From RUG11788 sp964578175 (GTDB lineage: Bacteria; Bacillota_I; Bacilli_A; RF39; UBA660): a stretch of DNA of 36,659 nt. Both the position numbers and the translations under genes were made by a program. Positions 15,424 to 23,159 of this stretch are shown here, piece by piece; the first letter of the stretch is position 1; each line of letters begins with the position of its first letter. Location: positions 1 through 36,659 of the forward strand of contig CAZOBH010000011.1 in NCBI GenBank assembly GCA_964578175.1. The letters are read 5' to 3'. The notes beneath the pieces are model-generated. The model ran no database searches and was not told the origin of the DNA. It worked only from the letters and a program-made list of their open reading frames with translations.

Positions 15424-16840
15424 ATTTACTCCTTTCTAATGTTCCAATTTCACCTTCAATTTTATTAGCTATATTTAGAACTAACTCATCTTCTCTTACT
15501 CTTCCAGTTATATTAATTGCAACTGGCATTTTATCTATTACTCCACTTGGAATAGTTATACTTGGATATCCTCCAAAGTTTGCTATTGCTAGATGGTTTT
15601 CAAGTATTAAATATTTATCTGATAATTTATCACTAGCATCTTCAAATCTAGGAGCAATTGATCCTGCTGCTGGCATTATTAATCCATCATAATCTTTAAA
15701 TAATTCATTCATTCTATCAACAATCAATCTTCTAACACGACATGCATTTAAATATAATTTTTCTTGATTTTCTTTTTGAAGAATATAACTACCTAATATA
15801 AATCTTCTTTTTATTAATTCTGAAAATCCTTTAGTTCTGGCATCAAATATTATTTCATCTACTGTTTTTCCTTCTCCTCTAGGACCAAATTGAATTCCTG
15901 TTAAGTTAGCATTATTACTTGTAGCTTCAGCACATGATATGGTCATATAGCTAGGATATATTGCCATAAGTAAATCTTTTGGAAAACTTACTTCTTCTAC
16001 TTCTATTCCTATTTTTCTACACTTATCTATTGTTTCATAAAAGTTATCTAATACTTTCTTTAAATCTTTATCTTCTGTTTCATATTCAAGTGCTTCTTTA
16101 AAATAAAATAATTTTTTTCCTTTAACTTCGTCATCGATTGAATCTAAATATACTTTTTTATCACTTTTTAAGGTAGTCATATCATATGGATCTCTTCCTT
16201 TTACAATATCAGTTACAATAGCACAATCTCTTACATTAGTTGCAAATACTCCAACATGATCTAAACTTGATGCAAAAGCAAAAAGTCCATATCTTGATAT
16301 TCTTCCATATGTTGGTTTAAATCCTACTACACCACCATAAGCTGCTGGTTTTCTAATAGAGTCTCCTGTATCACTTCCTATAGCAAAAGGTACAATTCCA
16401 AGAGATACTGCTGCAGCAGACCCCGCACTTGATCCTCCAATAAGTCTTTCAGGATCCCAAGGGTTTCTTACAATACCTGTTGCTGCTGTTGTTCCTGTTC
16501 CTCCCATTGCTAATTCATCCAAGGTAGTTTTTCCAAGTAAAACTCCACCTGCATTCTTTAATTTTTTATAAACAGTTGCATCATATACTGGTATATAGTC
16601 TCTTAAAATATTAGATGATGCTGTAGTTAATATATTACTAGTTGAAATATTGTCTTTTAAAGCATAAGGTATTCCTTTAATTAAACTATCTCTATCTTTA
16701 AATTTATATTTATCAATTATAGTTACAAATGAATTATATTTATCTTGATAATCATGAGCTAATTTATTTGACTTATCAAATAATTCTTCACTAGTTATCA
16801 ATCCACTATCTAATTCTTTTCTTAAACTTAAAATATCCAT
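15416..16840 (-). CDS. gatA: Asp/Glu-tRNA amidotransferase subunit A
   Basis: The 474-aa amidase subunit, which releases ammonia from glutamine for the GatB reaction. The Ser-cisSer-Lys triad is intact with spacing identical to Staphylococcus GatA: Lys62 (ALKDN), Ser137 (GGSSAGSA), nucleophile Ser161. The nucleophile loop reads GSDTGDSIRKPA rather than the commoner GSDTGGSIRQPA; the same Asp/Lys form occurs, as far as I recall, in some Mollicutes GatA, so it is probably functional. GFKPTYGRISRYG follows as expected. One base separates it from gatC and it overlaps gatB by eight. Confidence 0.95.
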   Translation of the reverse strand: MDILSLRKELDSGLITSEELFDKSNKLAHDYQDKYNSFVTIIDKYKFKDRDSLIKGIPYALKDNISTSNILTTASSNILRDYIPVYDATVYKKLKNAGGVLLGKTTLDELAMGGTGTTAATGIVRNPWDPERLIGGSSAGSAAAVSLGIVPFAIGSDTGDSIRKPAAYGGVVGFKPTYGRISRYGLFAFASSLDHVGVFATNVRDCAIVTDIVKGRDPYDMTTLKSDKKVYLDSIDDEVKGKKLFYFKEALEYETEDKDLKKVLDNFYETIDKCRKIGIEVEEVSFPKDLLMAIYPSYMTISCAEATSNNANLTGIQFGPRGEGKTVDEIIFDARTKGFSELIKRRFILGSYILQKENQEKLYLNACRVRRLIVDRMNELFKDYDGLIMPAAGSIAPRFEDASDKLSDKYLILENHLAIANFGGYPSITIPSGVIDKMPVAINITGRVREDELVLNIANKIEGEIGTLERSKYV

Positions 16841-16841
16841 A

Positions 16842-17132
16842 TTAATCCACCACCTTAGGTACTTTTACACTATCTTCAACATTATGTTTAGAGTTCGCTA
16901 AAACTTCACTTACTGTTAAATAATCTCCTACTTCATCTTCTCTTAATTCTGCTTCTTCTAAAGGAAATGGATAACTTAAAGGTTCAACATCTTTAATATT
17001 ATCTATTTTACCTATTAAATCCATTTGCTTTAATATTATTTCAAATTCATCTTGTAATGTTTGATATTCACTATCCTCCATATCAAACATTAATTTGTTA
17101 GCATAATCTTTTAGTTTATCCTTACTTATCAT
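16842..17132 (-). CDS. gatC: Asp/Glu-tRNA amidotransferase subunit C
   Basis: A 96-aa GatC, the belt that wraps GatA and GatB together. Helical N-terminus (ISKDKLKDYANKLMFDM), ILKQMDLIGKIDNIKDVEPLSYP and the LREDEV and VPKVVD end are characteristic. I place the start at 17132 because GGAGG lies directly upstream; the ATG at 17162 would fall inside the T-box terminator hairpin. First gene of the operon, so its translation depends on T-box read-through. Confidence 0.93.
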   Translation of the reverse strand: MISKDKLKDYANKLMFDMEDSEYQTLQDEFEIILKQMDLIGKIDNIKDVEPLSYPFPLEEAELREDEVGDYLTVSEVLANSKHNVEDSVKVPKVVD

Positions 17133-17144
17133 ATTAACCTCCAT

Positions 17145-17413
17145 TAAAAAAACTAGTATCATCCTTATATAAAGGACGAATACTAGTTTATATCCGCGGT
17201 ACCACCTTAATTATTATCTAATAAGATAATCTCTCTATGCTCTATCAAGCATTAGTAATAAGATAACGGATTACTCTCCGGCTTGTTCTACTTAATTCTT
17301 CAAGCAATTCCTGAGTGTTATTCTTAAAAATACATCTACTATTTTCCACCAACCAATAGTTCTCTATTAGATTTAATTTTTAATACTTCTCTCAATCAAA
17401 ATTTTTAAAATTC
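17145..17413 (-). promoter_or_regulatory. T-box leader with asparagine specifier and terminator
   Basis: Minus-strand leader of gatCAB-aspS. The T-box core AAGGTGGTACCGCGG (rc of 17200-17214) is exact. The terminator is a long stem AACTAGTATTCGTCCTT with AAGGATGATACTAGTT (17151-17189) and a T7 tail. In stem I, GAG pairs with CUC, UUAAAAAU with AUUUUUAA, and the internal loop holds AGUA opposite GAA (a loop-E pattern). The 3' strand GAA-U-AAC-A-CUC then gives specifier AAC, an Asn codon followed by the conserved A. Uncharged tRNA(Asn) would stabilise the antiterminator and turn the operon on. The fold was done by hand. UGGU can meet a GCCA end with one G-U pair. Confidence 0.9.
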
Positions 17414-17419
17414 TATATA

Positions 17420-17448
17420 ATTTTAATATATTTTTTTATCTATGTCAA
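17420..17448 (-). promoter_or_regulatory. Promoter of the T-box/gatCAB-aspS operon
   Basis: TTGACA (17443-17448), 17-bp spacer, TAAAAT (17420-17425) on the minus strand, with initiation near 17413, just ahead of T-box stem I. The -35 is nested at the 3' end of the 140-aa gene. Confidence 0.75.
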
Positions 17449-17862
17449 ACTATTAAAACTATAATTATATTCATTTATCCATAACATATTAGAATAATTT
17501 TTATTTTTCTTACCATCAAAATTAATTGATGATACTCTTTTATTCCTTTTAATAGCTACATCAAAATCGTCTATTTGATTTATTTCAAATTTATTTGGAC
17601 TAGCTACATATTCTATTAAAAATTTATCAATTCTACTTATTTTATATTTATTTAAATTTTCAGGGAATTCTATATTTTTACATCTAAATTCTTTAGATTT
17701 ACCTAAAACAAACATTCTTCTTGGCATAAAATACTTTCTAAATGTAATACTTTTTTTATTTTTAAATAAATATGTACGACATAAAGCTATTTTAAATCTT
17801 TTTAGTGATAATATATGTTTTTCTGATAATTCAACAAATTTATCATATATCTTTATCTTCAT
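17440..17862 (-). CDS. Unknown 140-aa basic protein
   Basis: I do not recognise a family. The protein is rich in Lys, Asn, Phe and Tyr, with no signal peptide or clear membrane segment. It begins MKIKIYDKFVELSEKHIL and carries a Lys/Arg-rich stretch (FKNKKSITFRKYFMPRRMF). It has a perfect consensus promoter of its own (17889-17917) but an unusual binding site, GGGGGGATC, eight or nine bases before the ATG. It has no obvious terminator; transcription would run on into the T-box leader. It sits alone between two operons, and could be a recent or fast-evolving lineage-specific gene. Confidence 0.6.
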   Translation of the reverse strand: MKIKIYDKFVELSEKHILSLKRFKIALCRTYLFKNKKSITFRKYFMPRRMFVLGKSKEFRCKNIEFPENLNKYKISRIDKFLIEYVASPNKFEINQIDDFDVAIKRNKRVSSINFDGKKNKNYSNMLWINEYNYSFNSLT

Positions 17863-17888
17863 AAAGATCCCCCCAAAAATATGTGGAT

Positions 17889-17917
17889 ATTATAACACAA
17901 ATGTTCTCTATTGTCAA
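17889..17917 (-). promoter_or_regulatory. Consensus promoter of the 140-aa gene
   Basis: TTGACA (17912-17917), 17 bp, TATAAT (17889-17894), perfect on both hexamers. The -35 starts immediately after the stop codon of the BatC-like gene. Confidence 0.8.
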
Positions 17918-18565
17918 TTACCAGAACTGTTCTGAGTGGCTGTAGTTAGGTTCACCATTCTCTTGTTGTTGTCTATCTTTTCTACCTTTTTTATTCTTCT
18001 CTTCTATTTCTTGTTGTTTCTTCTCTTGTTCTTCTTTTTCTTTCTCTTTTTCTTCTTCCCCTTTATTTTCTTCGTTTTCTTCTTTTCCTTCTCCACCACT
18101 TTCAGTCTCTTCTTTTAGAATTTCTTCTTCTAGATCTTCTGATTTTTCATCACGACCTGATCTATCTTCAATTCCTTTTTTTGCACAATCATTTGTGTAT
18201 AAAACATTTAAAGCTTCTTGTTTTATTTGTTCTTTGTTATTATCATTTATTGTTTTTAACAATGACAAAGCAAGATTTACTCTTACATCACAAATTCTGT
18301 TAGAAGGAATAATATGTGTTAGAACTTCTTTATAACAATTAACTGCTTCATTATACTGTTCTTTTTTATATTTAATATTGCAATTATTATAATTATAAAC
18401 ATATGGTTCATGTAAATTAAGTTTTAATAATCTTTCACTAAGATTAGAATCATAATTATTATTATGATATTCATTTATTAGTTTTTCATTAGAACAAAAA
18501 TCAAATATAGTTTTACAAAGTAATATAAATACTATAATTATTAAAATATTTAGAAACTTCTTCAT
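17918..18565 (-). CDS. BatC-like protein: TM, TPR-like helices, acidic/basic tail
   Basis: A 215-aa protein with an N-terminal membrane anchor (about 4-22, FLNILIIIVFILLCKTIF), a TPR-like region (about 30-105, with YNYNNCNIKYKKEQYNEAVNCYKEVL) and a low-complexity E/K/Q-rich tail (about 135-205). This layout is that of BatC in Bacteroidetes and spirochaete aerotolerance operons, where a short TPR protein with a charged tail follows two VWA proteins. The anchor may be an uncleaved signal. It overlaps the preceding VWA gene by ATGA and is the last gene of the six-gene operon. Function is inferred from order and architecture; sequence identity to known BatC is probably low. Confidence 0.6.
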   Translation of the reverse strand: MKKFLNILIIIVFILLCKTIFDFCSNEKLINEYHNNNYDSNLSERLLKLNLHEPYVYNYNNCNIKYKKEQYNEAVNCYKEVLTHIIPSNRICDVRVNLALSLLKTINDNNKEQIKQEALNVLYTNDCAKKGIEDRSGRDEKSEDLEEEILKEETESGGEGKEENEENKGEEEKEKEKEEQEKKQQEIEEKNKKGRKDRQQQENGEPNYSHSEQFW

Positions 18566-19512
18566 GATATTCTCCTTCCATTCTTTATATATATATAAGT
18601 AAGAATAAAGAATATAGGAATAACTAAAATAAAATAGATATCATGATAATTATAAATTTCTTCATCCTCAATAGTTCTAACTGAATTATTTAAAATATTA
18701 TTTAATTCTTTTTCAATTGATACATCACTATCCATATGTATGTATTTAGCTTTTAAATCTCTTGCAATTTTTTTTAAATTACCCTCATCGATTTTTGAAA
18801 TAGCATTCTTATAACTAAAATTAGAATAGTCTCTAACATAATAATTTGAATCAACTCCGTATGTATCTTCTGCCTTCATCATTCCACCAGCTGTTGTTCC
18901 ATAACCTAATACTAATCCAGCATTTATTTTTTTAGATATATTTTTAAAGTCTTTATTATAATATTCATAATTTTGATTAACATTTTCACCATCAGACATA
19001 AATATTAATACTCTTTCTCTATTATCAAAATTATTATCTAAAGAATGTTCAATTATATCTATTGGTAATTCAATAGTTGATCCATTGGCATAGTAATATT
19101 TAACATTTTTTAAATAATCAATATACTCATTTACTAAATCTATATCATTTGTAAAAGGTAATAACATTTGAGCAGTAGAATCAAAAGTAATTATAGAAAA
19201 TCTAGCACCATTAAATTTTTCAACAATGGTTTTACAATTATCCTTAACTCCTTTTATTCTTTTTTCACCATTTCCATAATCTTCTGCTTTCATACTGTAT
19301 GTAGTATCTATAACAAATAAAATATCCAAGTTATTTCTAGAAGTTGAATCAGTACTTACTCCTTGATACATTGGTCTAAGATTAATAACGAAGACCAAAA
19401 GTATTAAAACATATATCAAAATATTATTCTTATTATAAATTAATGTATAAATAGTTAAAATAATACAAATAATTAACATTAACCATATAGGTATTATTGG
19501 AAATATTCTCAT
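18562..19512 (-). CDS. VWA-domain membrane protein, BatB-like
   Basis: A 316-aa protein with two N-terminal membrane segments (about 6-25 and 30-46), an extracytoplasmic von Willebrand A domain and a C-terminal membrane segment (about 293-310). The metal-binding (MIDAS) motif is DTTYS (69-73), i.e. DxTxS instead of DxSxS; MSDGEN later supplies the loop-3 Asp. Two VWA genes in a row, each flanked by membrane helices, is the hallmark of BatA/BatB. It overlaps both neighbours by four bases (ATGA), so the genes are translationally coupled. Likely binds a protein partner in a metal-dependent way under the control of the MoxR ATPase. Confidence 0.75.
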   Translation of the reverse strand: MRIFPIIPIWLMLIICIILTIYTLIYNKNNILIYVLILLVFVINLRPMYQGVSTDSTSRNNLDILFVIDTTYSMKAEDYGNGEKRIKGVKDNCKTIVEKFNGARFSIITFDSTAQMLLPFTNDIDLVNEYIDYLKNVKYYYANGSTIELPIDIIEHSLDNNFDNRERVLIFMSDGENVNQNYEYYNKDFKNISKKINAGLVLGYGTTAGGMMKAEDTYGVDSNYYVRDYSNFSYKNAISKIDEGNLKKIARDLKAKYIHMDSDVSIEKELNNILNNSVRTIEDEEIYNYHDIYFILVIPIFFILTYIYIKNGRRIS

Positions 19513-20552
19513 CTTCTTACTCCTTTACTCACTAATATTAATAATGCTAGTAAAGAAAGCATAATAATAAACGGTACTTTTGGTACATCAGTTCTTAATA
19601 CTCTAGGATTAGAAGTTATTTTAGTCTTACTAGTTTTATTTATTTCTTTAACTATTTGCGAAACTTGTAATTCTCCCTGTTTATAGAATTTTCCATTAGC
19701 AGTTAAAGTTGCATTTTTTAATTCTTCTTCAGGGTTTAAATTTTCATGTTTTCCTGACCCCATATTTTTAGTACCAATTGTATATAAGTAAATATTCTTT
19801 TCTTTAACAAGTTTTGCAGCTTCATTAAGATTCATTACTGGAGTTCCAAGTACTTCATTATCTGTTGTAAAAATAATAATTCTCGTTCTTTCTTGATCAA
19901 AGTTATTAAAAGCATATACACAAGATGCTAATCCATCTCCTGTTAGTGAAGATCCATTTTGATTACCTTGATCTGTTCCACCTAATAAAAAATCAACATA
20001 ATATTTTTGTTCATAATACTTATCTCTAGAATAGTAATAATTATTTGCTATTATTTCATCTATGACATCAAAAGATTTATTTAATTTTTCAAAATTACTC
20101 TCTATAAAACTATAATCATCTGTTAAAGGAGATAATAAAATAGAACTAGAATTAAATACAGAAATACCAAATCTTTCTCCTTTTAAAGATTTTAAAATTT
20201 CTCTAAGAGAATCTACAACCTCTTTATTTAATGGATCAACTGATGTAGATACATCCATACATAACATAATATCCCTATTATAAATTTCATTTGATTTAAC
20301 TTCTTCTTTAGAAAATCTAGTCGCTAATAAAAGAGCTGATATAATTGTTAAAACGCATAGAGTATCAACTATATATAAATATAAATTATATCTCTTCACT
20401 TTTTCTTTATATATCTTACTCTTTTTTATATATTCAGTATTGGCAATCTTTCTACCATTATTATATTTTGTTTTTTTAAATTTAAATAAAATAGCTAAAA
20501 CTATTAGAACTATTAAACCTATAACTATTATATATGGGTATTTCATTTCCAT
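19509..20552 (-). CDS. VWA-domain membrane protein, BatA-like
   Basis: A 347-aa protein: membrane segments at about 6-24 and 59-78, a VWA domain with canonical MIDAS DVSTS (100-104) and IIIFTTDNEVLG for the third metal loop, and a C-terminal membrane helix (about 326-343) followed by KGVRR. The VWA domain carries an insertion rich in Tyr and Gly (YYSRDKYYEQKYYVDFLLGG and GNQNGSSLTGDG). In Bat operons this is the first of the two VWA proteins. It overlaps the upstream gene by 10 bases and the next by 4. Confidence 0.77.
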   Translation of the reverse strand: MEMKYPYIIVIGLIVLIVLAILFKFKKTKYNNGRKIANTEYIKKSKIYKEKVKRYNLYLYIVDTLCVLTIISALLLATRFSKEEVKSNEIYNRDIMLCMDVSTSVDPLNKEVVDSLREILKSLKGERFGISVFNSSSILLSPLTDDYSFIESNFEKLNKSFDVIDEIIANNYYYSRDKYYEQKYYVDFLLGGTDQGNQNGSSLTGDGLASCVYAFNNFDQERTRIIIFTTDNEVLGTPVMNLNEAAKLVKEKNIYLYTIGTKNMGSGKHENLNPEEELKNATLTANGKFYKQGELQVSQIVKEINKTSKTKITSNPRVLRTDVPKVPFIIMLSLLALLILVSKGVRR

Positions 20553-21004
20553 TTTCTAATCACCTCTAGTGTCTTATTTATGGAACTTTTTACATCTCCT
20601 TTAGATATCTTAGAAAATTCTGGATCATAGTATTCTTTAACAAGATTATATAATTCTGGCATATTAATATTTTTAATATCTTCCAATGTATAATTATTAA
20701 CATGTACTCCAGTCATCTCATATACAAATTTACGAATAATAATACTTTGTTTTTGATATGCAGCCCTAATAGTTACTTTTTTACTATCTACATCTTTTTC
20801 AAGTTTTAATAGTTCACTTATATAATTATTTCTTATTTTATTTTTATCCACTGTTTTAGGTGTAATTACTTTAACTTTTTCTTTTCTCTTAATTGGATAT
20901 TTATAAAGTCTAATTATTAATAACGCAATAAGTATAATAAATAAAATAATCATAATTAAAACAGTATAAGAGAACATATCATTAAGTTCTGTTTTTACTT
21001 CCAT
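20543..21004 (-). CDS. Single-TM protein of the Bat-like operon (DUF4381-like position)
   Basis: A 153-aa protein with one membrane segment (about 13-32, VLIMIILFIILIALLIIRLY) and a C-terminal cytoplasmic helical domain (KLEKDVDSKKVTIRAAYQKQ onwards, ending in a basic EVIRKWK). In comparable MoxR-DUF58 loci this slot is taken by a short membrane protein with a helical cytoplasmic domain (DUF4381 type); I base the comparison on position and layout, not on a firm sequence match. Its start lies 23 bases inside the DUF58 gene and its end overlaps the first VWA gene. Confidence 0.6.
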   Translation of the reverse strand: MEVKTELNDMFSYTVLIMIILFIILIALLIIRLYKYPIKRKEKVKVITPKTVDKNKIRNNYISELLKLEKDVDSKKVTIRAAYQKQSIIIRKFVYEMTGVHVNNYTLEDIKNINMPELYNLVKEYYDPEFSKISKGDVKSSINKTLEVIRKWK

Positions 21005-21863
21005 AATTATTCTTCTCCAATAATTCCACTATTTTATCATTAATCTCACTAAATCTATCAATAGAAACCATGCTAATTTGATTCTTATCCATTTTTAATT
21101 TTATCTTATTATACATTTCATCTTTTAATTGTCTTTCATATTCATATAATTCATCATCTAAAGATAAAACTTGTGGTACATATTCTTTTTTATCAATATC
21201 AAAATTATTTTCACCAAATAAATATGAATCTTCTATATTAACAAACATAATATCATTTTTTAGAGATACTTCTTTTAATGTTTTATCAGTTATAGAATCT
21301 AATCCATTTAAATCAGTAATAACTATAACTATCATTGTTTTTTTAATATTTTTATTAATATACTTAAGTAAATCATTAATAGTATTATTACTTTGTATAC
21401 AAGCATTTTTATCATAATTACTTAAATACTCTTCTAATGCATAATTATTTAATTTAAAAGGATAAAGATTAACTTTATTTCCATTATTAAAAAGCATTCC
21501 AATAAAGTCACCATTTAATAAAGCAATATAACTTAAAGTACCAGCTGTATATAAAGCTATTTCTTTTTTTAAATCACCAGTAGGTGTTGATCCTTCCATT
21601 TTACTTCCAGTATCTAGAACAAATAAAATATTATATTTTTTTTCAGCTATATATTGTTTAACTAATAAAGAACCAGTTCTAGTAGATGACTTCCAATCTA
21701 TATCTTTATAATCATCATTAATATCATATTCTCTTAAATTTTCAAAATTAAGACTTTTACCAATATATACTGATTGATATGTACCATCTAATAAATTCTT
21801 AGCTTTCTTTTTAGCATAAATAGATAAGTTAGCTTTTATTTTATTAACATATTTTAAATTCAT
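20982..21863 (-). CDS. DUF58 domain protein
   Basis: A 293-aa cytoplasmic protein with the DUF58 core SLNFENLREYDINDDYKDID followed by WKSSTRTGSLLVKQY (about 37-71), then a degenerate VWA-like fold starting with VLDTGSKM (82-89), where DxGxK replaces a true metal site. DUF58 proteins regularly follow MoxR ATPases and are thought to be their adaptors or substrates. Unlike many family members it has no membrane segments of its own. ATGA overlap with moxR. Confidence 0.82.
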   Translation of the reverse strand: MNLKYVNKIKANLSIYAKKKAKNLLDGTYQSVYIGKSLNFENLREYDINDDYKDIDWKSSTRTGSLLVKQYIAEKKYNILFVLDTGSKMEGSTPTGDLKKEIALYTAGTLSYIALLNGDFIGMLFNNGNKVNLYPFKLNNYALEEYLSNYDKNACIQSNNTINDLLKYINKNIKKTMIVIVITDLNGLDSITDKTLKEVSLKNDIMFVNIEDSYLFGENNFDIDKKEYVPQVLSLDDELYEYERQLKDEMYNKIKLKMDKNQISMVSIDRFSEINDKIVELLEKNNYGSKNRT

Positions 21864-22843
21864 GGTGTTTGAACAGCTCCTACTATAGCATCTATTATTT
21901 GTTCAACAGATACATCATCTGCTATAGCAGAGAAATTAAGTAATATTCTATGTCTTAATATATCTTTACTTAACTCTTTAATATCTTCAGGTATTACATT
22001 AGTTCTACCTTTTAGTAAAGCTAAAGCTTTAGAACATTCCATAAATGCAATTGATGCTCTTGTACTAGCACCCATATCAATGTATTTAGATAAGTCTTCT
22101 GGTATATACATTTCAGGATGACGAGTAACAAAAGTAATTTGAGTTATGTATGTTTTAACAGCATCATCTATATATACTCTTTTAGTTAAATCTTGTAAAA
22201 ATTTAATATCTTCTAATGAAACTATTGCTTCTTCATTATCAAATACTTTATTTTCCAATCTTTTAAGTACTTCTAATTCTTCAGCAACAGAAGGATAATT
22301 TATTTTTATTTTCATTAAAAATCTATCTAATTGAGCTTCTGCTAAAATATATGTTCCTTCTTGTTCAATTGGATTTTGAGTAGCAATAACCATAAATACA
22401 TCATCTAATTTATATTGTTTATTATCAATAGTTATTTGTCTTTCTTGCATAGCTTCCAAAGTAGCACTTTGAGTTTTAGAACTAGATCTATTTATTTCAT
22501 CTAGTAAAACAAAATTAGCGTAAATTGGTCCGATTTTAATATCAAATTCATTAGTTTTATAATTAAATACTTGAGTACCAATAATATCACTAGGTAATAA
22601 ATCTGGTGTACATTGTATTCTTGAAAATTTACCTGATATTGCATTACATAAAACTTTTGCTGCAGTAGTTTTAGCTAAACCTGGAACAGATTCTAATAAA
22701 ATATGTCCATTAGCTAATAAACAAGTTAGTAATGATTTCTTTAAATTTTCTTGACCTACTATTCTATCTGAATAATAAGTATTTAATTTATCTATTATTT
22801 CCTTGCTTCTTAATAATTCCTCTTCTGTAATATTCATATTCAT
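21860..22843 (-). CDS. MoxR family AAA+ ATPase
   Basis: A 327-aa MoxR chaperone-like ATPase. Walker A is GLAKTT (55-60, in LLESVPGLAKTT), Walker B FVLLDE (111-116) followed by INRSS, and sensor 1 is the IATQNPIEQEGTY segment, all diagnostic of MoxR. The C-terminal lid contains ASTRASIAFMECSKALALLKGR. Such ATPases remodel or load partners with VWA domains, supplied here by the next genes. AGAGG lies upstream of the first ATG; further in-frame ATGs two codons on are possible. It heads the six-gene operon. Confidence 0.9.
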   Translation of the reverse strand: MNMNITEEELLRSKEIIDKLNTYYSDRIVGQENLKKSLLTCLLANGHILLESVPGLAKTTAAKVLCNAISGKFSRIQCTPDLLPSDIIGTQVFNYKTNEFDIKIGPIYANFVLLDEINRSSSKTQSATLEAMQERQITIDNKQYKLDDVFMVIATQNPIEQEGTYILAEAQLDRFLMKIKINYPSVAEELEVLKRLENKVFDNEEAIVSLEDIKFLQDLTKRVYIDDAVKTYITQITFVTRHPEMYIPEDLSKYIDMGASTRASIAFMECSKALALLKGRTNVIPEDIKELSKDILRHRILLNFSAIADDVSVEQIIDAIVGAVQTP

Positions 22844-22871
22844 ACATAACCTCTATTCTTTTCTATCATCT

Positions 22872-22899
22872 ATTATATTATATAATAATTATGACACAA
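22872..22899 (-). promoter_or_regulatory. Probable promoter of the moxR/Bat-like operon
   Basis: TTGTGT (22894-22899), 16-bp spacer, TATAAT (22872-22877) on the minus strand, about 30 bp before the moxR start. Good -10, poor -35. Confidence 0.45.
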
Positions 22900-22918
22900 A
22901 AAAAAGAGCAAATGCTCT
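22897..22918 (-). terminator. Terminator after the 65-aa gene
   Basis: AGAGC/GCTCT stem with a four-base loop (22905-22918) followed by eight U on the minus strand; it overlaps the last base of the stop codon. Confidence 0.75.
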
Positions 22919-23115
22919 TATGATAATGCATATACCATATATGCCCCTAAAAAAGTTGCTCCTACTGCAATACCTAATAAAAATCCTCTGAATTCATATT
23001 TTAAACTTTCATAAGATATATTAGTATTTCCACTTCTTACATGGTTAGTTGTAGTCTTACGTGCTGCAGGTTTCTTTTTTACACTAGTTTTTTTAGTAGT
23101 TTTTGTTACAGCCAT
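22918..23115 (-). CDS. Small membrane protein with Lys/Thr-rich tail
   Basis: A 65-aa protein with a strongly basic N-terminal third (TKTTKKTSVKKKPAARKTTT), resembling a histone-H1-like tail, and one membrane segment at the C-terminus (about 44-63, GFLLGIAVGATFLGAYMVYA). It has a strong binding site AGGAGGGTAAAAGT and its own terminator. I know no named family. A basic cytoplasmic tail on a membrane anchor could bind nucleic acid or acidic lipids at the membrane; this is speculation. High Gly/Ala in the helix may favour helix packing. Confidence 0.65.
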   Translation of the reverse strand: MAVTKTTKKTSVKKKPAARKTTTNHVRSGNTNISYESLKYEFRGFLLGIAVGATFLGAYMVYALS

Positions 23116-23159
23116 ACTTTTACCCTCCTATCATTAATTAAATTATAACATACGTATAA

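Noticed and set aside
17936..18118. Plus-strand Phe/Leu-rich 60-aa frame that looks like a membrane protein
   Set aside because: Antisense of the E/K-rich tail of the BatC-like protein; GAA/AAA codons read backwards give Phe and Leu.
21860..21863. Possibility of Mycoplasma-type code (TGA = Trp)
   Set aside because: TGA ends moxR here and several other genes in ATGA overlaps, and conserved tryptophans are TGG; the code is standard.
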